From JBIOWF01 sp044868295 (GTDB taxonomy: Bacteria; Actinomycetota; Actinomycetes; Streptosporangiales; Streptosporangiaceae): 32,156 nucleotides of DNA. Of this stretch, positions 29,165-32,156 are shown piece by piece. Position numbers and translations under genes: made by a program. The notes under the pieces were generated by a model, which was not told where the DNA came from, made no database searches, and was given only the letters and a program-made list of their open reading frames with translations. Positions within the stretch are counted from its first letter, which is position 1. Every line of letters begins with the position of its first letter. The stretch spans positions 1-32,156 of the forward strand of contig JBIOWF010000004.1 of the NCBI GenBank assembly GCA_044868295.1, read 5' to 3'.

Positions 29165-32116
29165 TCAGCCGCCGGGCTCCAATGGAGTCTGAAGGACGAC
29201 GCTCGCGAGGGCCGCACGGGATGAGACGTCGAGCTTGCGGTAGATCCTGGCGAGATGGACGTCCACCGTCCTCGGGCTGAGAAAAAGCTGCTCCGCGATC
29301 TCCTTGCTCCGCTTTCCGGCGGCCGCGAGTCGCGCGATCTCGCGCTCCCGTTCGGTGAGCAGGCTCAGCTTCTCCTGCCGGACCCCGACCGTGGGGCGTT
29401 CGGACCCGGCGCCGGCCGTGAGCGCCTCCCGTGCCAGGACCGCCTCCTCGCACACGCGCAGCGCCCCGCAATTCCTGGATACGGCGAGCGCCGTGTCCAG
29501 CCAGGCCAGCGCCTTCGCCTGGCCCAGAGTCGTATTGACGGAACGGGCCGCCGCCACCAGCGTCAAAGCATCCTGGACCGGCATCCCGGCCTGCCGGAAA
29601 CCCTCCGCCGCCTGCTCGAACAGCTCGACCGCCAGGTCGTGATCGCCGGCTGCCATATGGAGCATGGCCCGTGCCCGGCGTACGTACGCCTGCTGGACGG
29701 GCAGCCCCACCTGCTCGGCGGCCGATTCCGCTTCCCCGGCCCAGCGGCCGGCTGCATCACCGTCACCGCACCGCAACGCCGCCGTCGACAGCATGGCCAG
29801 CTGGGCGGCGCGGAGAGGCGGCGGGATCAGGGGAAGGCTTTCCCCGCCGCCGAGCTCCACCAGGGTCCTGATGCACCCGCTCCCGTCTCCGCTCACCAGC
29901 CGCATCTGGGCCAGCAGTCCGACTGCGGATCTCCCCCAGAGGCCCACGTTGGGCGAGGCGCTGCGGGCGCCCTCCTCCGCGAGCGCGATGATCTCAGCGG
30001 TCTCGCGCCGCTCGCGGGCCCACAGCAGCGCCCCGGCGCGTGTCGTCATGGCCAGCCCGACGGCGTCGTCCGCACCGATTGAGCGGGCGATCCGCTCGGC
30101 TTCCAGCGCCGAGTGCTCCGCCTGATCGAGCCGGCCGCACCACTGGTCGAGGATGGAGAGCACCAGCAGAGGCGTCACGGCGTTGTGCGGCGCCCTGCCG
30201 CGCATCGCCATCAGCCCCCTGCGCAGATGCCGGGAGGCGTTGGCGAAGCGCTCCAGATACACCTCGGCGCCGCCGACCAGGGCCAGCACGTCGGGAGGCG
30301 TCACCGAAGCGTCCGGCAGGCCGTCGACCAACCGGGCACATCGCGTGACCTCGGCTTTCGCGGTGTCCATCCTTCCGAGGTACGCGTCGCCGACCGCGGC
30401 GAGAACCCACACGCCCAGACAGCCGCCGTCACCGGCCCTGTCCGTCACTTCCGCGATCTCGCGGACCACGGCGCGGGCTTGAGCGTAGGTACCGCGTCGC
30501 AAGCGCGCCAGCCCCCACCTGAACGTGAGATCGGCGGTTCCGGCCGGCAGCGGATCGGGTAGCGGCCGCGGCAGCGCGTCCATCGCGGCCTGCGCCATCG
30601 CCTCGGCCTCGTCGTTGCGGCCGAGCAGCCGCTCGATGTTGGCGCACATCGCGTAGGCCTTGAGCCGAAGGTCCGCGGGGAGGTCGGAGGCGTTGCCCAA
30701 CAGCTCATGGGCAAGGGCGCGGGCGTCTTCGAGCCGTCCGGTCGCGGTCACGGCATGGCAGCGGGCGAGCATCAGAGCGGCGCGGGACGGGCTCATCTGG
30801 TCGCTGTCCGGCAGGAACGCCAGTGCGAGGCCGAGCCAGCGCGCCGCGCTGGCCGGCGCCTTGGCGATGGCCTCCTCCGCGCCCTCGGCCAGCACCTGGA
30901 GGGCGGCGGTGTCGCCCGATGCCAGGAGGTGCTCCGCGTGCCTGGCTCGGGCGGCGGCCGACGCGCCGCGCGTGGTCAGCAACTCCAGCGCGCTGCGATG
31001 GGCGGACAACCGGAAAGAGAGATCGGTGCGCTCATGGGCGACATGGCCCAGCACGGGGTCGCGGAAGGCGAGCCGCCCGCCCGACACGAGCGGCCGCACC
31101 AGGTCACGGCGGGCAAGCACGGAAAGCGCTTCCAGAACCGGCCCAAGGTCAAGCCCGGAGACCGTCGCGACGTCCTCCGGCCGGAACGGGTCGCCCAGCA
31201 CGGCGGCCGCGCCGACCGTCGTCGACACGTCCGGCGGGAGGGCGTCGAGCTCGGCGATCAGCGCCGCCGCCGCGCGGAGCAGGCCGCCCCGATCCTCCCC
31301 CGGAGAGTCGGGCCAAGTGTCGGGGTGCCAGCCCGCCGCGACGAGAACGCGCAGGTTGCGAGGGTTCCCGCCGGCGGCGGCGGTCAGCTCCTGGGCGTGC
31401 GCGCGATCGGACTGCTCATGCGAACCGGCGGAAACGGATGTCACTCCCCCGCGCTCATCGGCGGCCGAGCCGTTTCCGGCTCGCCAGCGGGCGAGGAGGG
31501 CGCTCACCGCCTCGGCGTCCAGCAGGCTCGGCTCGATGTGGACCGTGCTTCCCATCTGCACGCCATGTGTCAGCGCCGCCAGCAGCTCAGGCCGGGTCAC
31601 CCTCGGGCGGTGGGCCACGGCGAGAAGGAAGGGGCCGGGCACAGGAGTGCGGACGAGCTGGGCCACGAGCTTCGCGGGCTCCTCGCCGCACAGGTGAAGG
31701 TCGTCCACGATGAGCAGGCCGCCGGAATCGGCCGCCCATTCCGCGAGGATCGCGCGGACCTGAAGACTCGCCCGGAAATGTAGCGGCATGTCCCCGGAGT
31801 CCGCGTGCTGGGCCGCTTCAAGTTCGGCCTCAAGGCGTTCACGAACGGACTCGACGCCGGGCTGATCACCCCATGCGTCACTGAACAACTGATATTGCCG
31901 CGCGTCCTCTCGGGCCTGGGTTCGCAGCACCTTGAACCCGCTCTGACTCGCCTGCGCCGCCAGAACGCCCAACAGGCTCGTCTTGCCCGTTCCCGGGTCC
32001 CCGGCGATCTCCACCACGCCGCCCCGCCCCGCGGTGAGAGCCCGCACCGCGTCCCGGAGCCGCGCGGTCTCTGAGTCCCGACCGGCCAGTTCCTCATTCG
32101 ACGGCGCTGCGGACAT
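29165..32116 (-). CDS. Large ATP-binding LuxR-family (LAL) regulator
   Basis: A 983-residue STAND-type regulator. ATG 32116 is preceded by GGAGG. The AAA-type ATPase has Walker A GDPGTGKTS (39-47) and Walker B GLLIVDDLHL (133-142). The long middle part (about 380-900) is a helical, TPR-like array rich in Ala, Leu and Arg. The C-terminus (about 915-975) is a LuxR helix-turn-helix, LTEREREIARLAAAGKRSKE, then LSPRTVDVHLARIYRKLDVS. Members integrate small-molecule or protein signals and often control secondary metabolism or sugar use. All domains look intact. Nothing in the window identifies a target: dapB downstream is unrelated, and the upstream side is outside the window. Confidence 0.93.
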   Translation of the reverse strand: MSAAPSNEELAGRDSETARLRDAVRALTAGRGGVVEIAGDPGTGKTSLLGVLAAQASQSGFKVLRTQAREDARQYQLFSDAWGDQPGVESVRERLEAELEAAQHADSGDMPLHFRASLQVRAILAEWAADSGGLLIVDDLHLCGEEPAKLVAQLVRTPVPGPFLLAVAHRPRVTRPELLAALTHGVQMGSTVHIEPSLLDAEAVSALLARWRAGNGSAADERGGVTSVSAGSHEQSDRAHAQELTAAAGGNPRNLRVLVAAGWHPDTWPDSPGEDRGGLLRAAAALIAELDALPPDVSTTVGAAAVLGDPFRPEDVATVSGLDLGPVLEALSVLARRDLVRPLVSGGRLAFRDPVLGHVAHERTDLSFRLSAHRSALELLTTRGASAAARARHAEHLLASGDTAALQVLAEGAEEAIAKAPASAARWLGLALAFLPDSDQMSPSRAALMLARCHAVTATGRLEDARALAHELLGNASDLPADLRLKAYAMCANIERLLGRNDEAEAMAQAAMDALPRPLPDPLPAGTADLTFRWGLARLRRGTYAQARAVVREIAEVTDRAGDGGCLGVWVLAAVGDAYLGRMDTAKAEVTRCARLVDGLPDASVTPPDVLALVGGAEVYLERFANASRHLRRGLMAMRGRAPHNAVTPLLVLSILDQWCGRLDQAEHSALEAERIARSIGADDAVGLAMTTRAGALLWARERRETAEIIALAEEGARSASPNVGLWGRSAVGLLAQMRLVSGDGSGCIRTLVELGGGESLPLIPPPLRAAQLAMLSTAALRCGDGDAAGRWAGEAESAAEQVGLPVQQAYVRRARAMLHMAAGDHDLAVELFEQAAEGFRQAGMPVQDALTLVAAARSVNTTLGQAKALAWLDTALAVSRNCGALRVCEEAVLAREALTAGAGSERPTVGVRQEKLSLLTEREREIARLAAAGKRSKEIAEQLFLSPRTVDVHLARIYRKLDVSSRAALASVVLQTPLEPGG

Positions 32117-32156
32117 GGATCCCCTCCTGGCCAGGTACGTGCGAGGCCCGGATCGA

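Overview
The window is high-GC actinobacterial DNA, most like Streptosporangiaceae or a related filamentous actinomycete. This is inferred from base composition, GTG/TTG starts, several GntR-type regulators, a Uma2 gene, a LAL-type regulator and a conserved chromosomal backbone. No rRNA, tRNA, insertion sequence, integrase or CRISPR array was seen.

Backbone. Six minus-strand housekeeping genes form a broken-up array: rimO (cut by the window start), a RodZ-like gene, ftsK, rnj (RNase J), dapA and dapB. In many actinomycetes dapB, thyX, dapA, rnj and ftsK lie close together. Here two accessory blocks separate them and no thyX is seen. A possible 45-aa ORF is coupled to rnj by an ATGA overlap.

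Block 1 (about 4.7-12.5 kb, between ftsK and rnj) is a decaying island. It holds a C-terminal IclR regulator remnant joined head to head to a 5'-truncated, frameshifted PfkB sugar-acid kinase. Next come an apparently intact uronate dehydrogenase and a divergent 2,5-dioxovalerate (alpha-ketoglutaric semialdehyde) dehydrogenase with operator-like dyads between them, the first and last steps of oxidative uronate breakdown. Then follow a DUF402 protein, a SARP-type regulator with a frameshift and two internal deletions, and a DHA2-type MFS exporter broken by a one-base deletion.

Block 2 (about 15.5-28.3 kb, between dapA and dapB) carries a small unknown gene divergent from a HutC-type GntR regulator, RadC, a regulator made of two GntR winged helices beside a nested dyad, a membrane protein, a cyclase-family hydrolase with an extra N-terminal domain, an R2-like diiron protein and an EamA transporter with a coupled small ORF. 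After these come a truncated metallo-beta-lactamase fragment, a MocR regulator, a 40-aa ORF, a CGNR regulator, a GNAT acetyltransferase, MenA, a small Cys-rich protein and a Uma2 protein. A 983-aa LAL regulator lies beyond dapB.

Most unusual points. (1) A 64-bp divergent promoter/start segment is present twice, flanking the metallo-beta-lactamase fragment. One copy keeps only the leftward start (small ORF plus EamA) and the other serves the rightward MocR start, where the two ATGs overlap as CATG. (2) Two small ORFs share a YLAxLAF-basic motif and both lie beside transporter-type regulators. (3) Degenerate tandem repeats begin at or near the stop codons of several unrelated genes. (4) A tandem winged-helix regulator sits 8 nt from a two-layer inverted repeat that contains a near-consensus -10 box.
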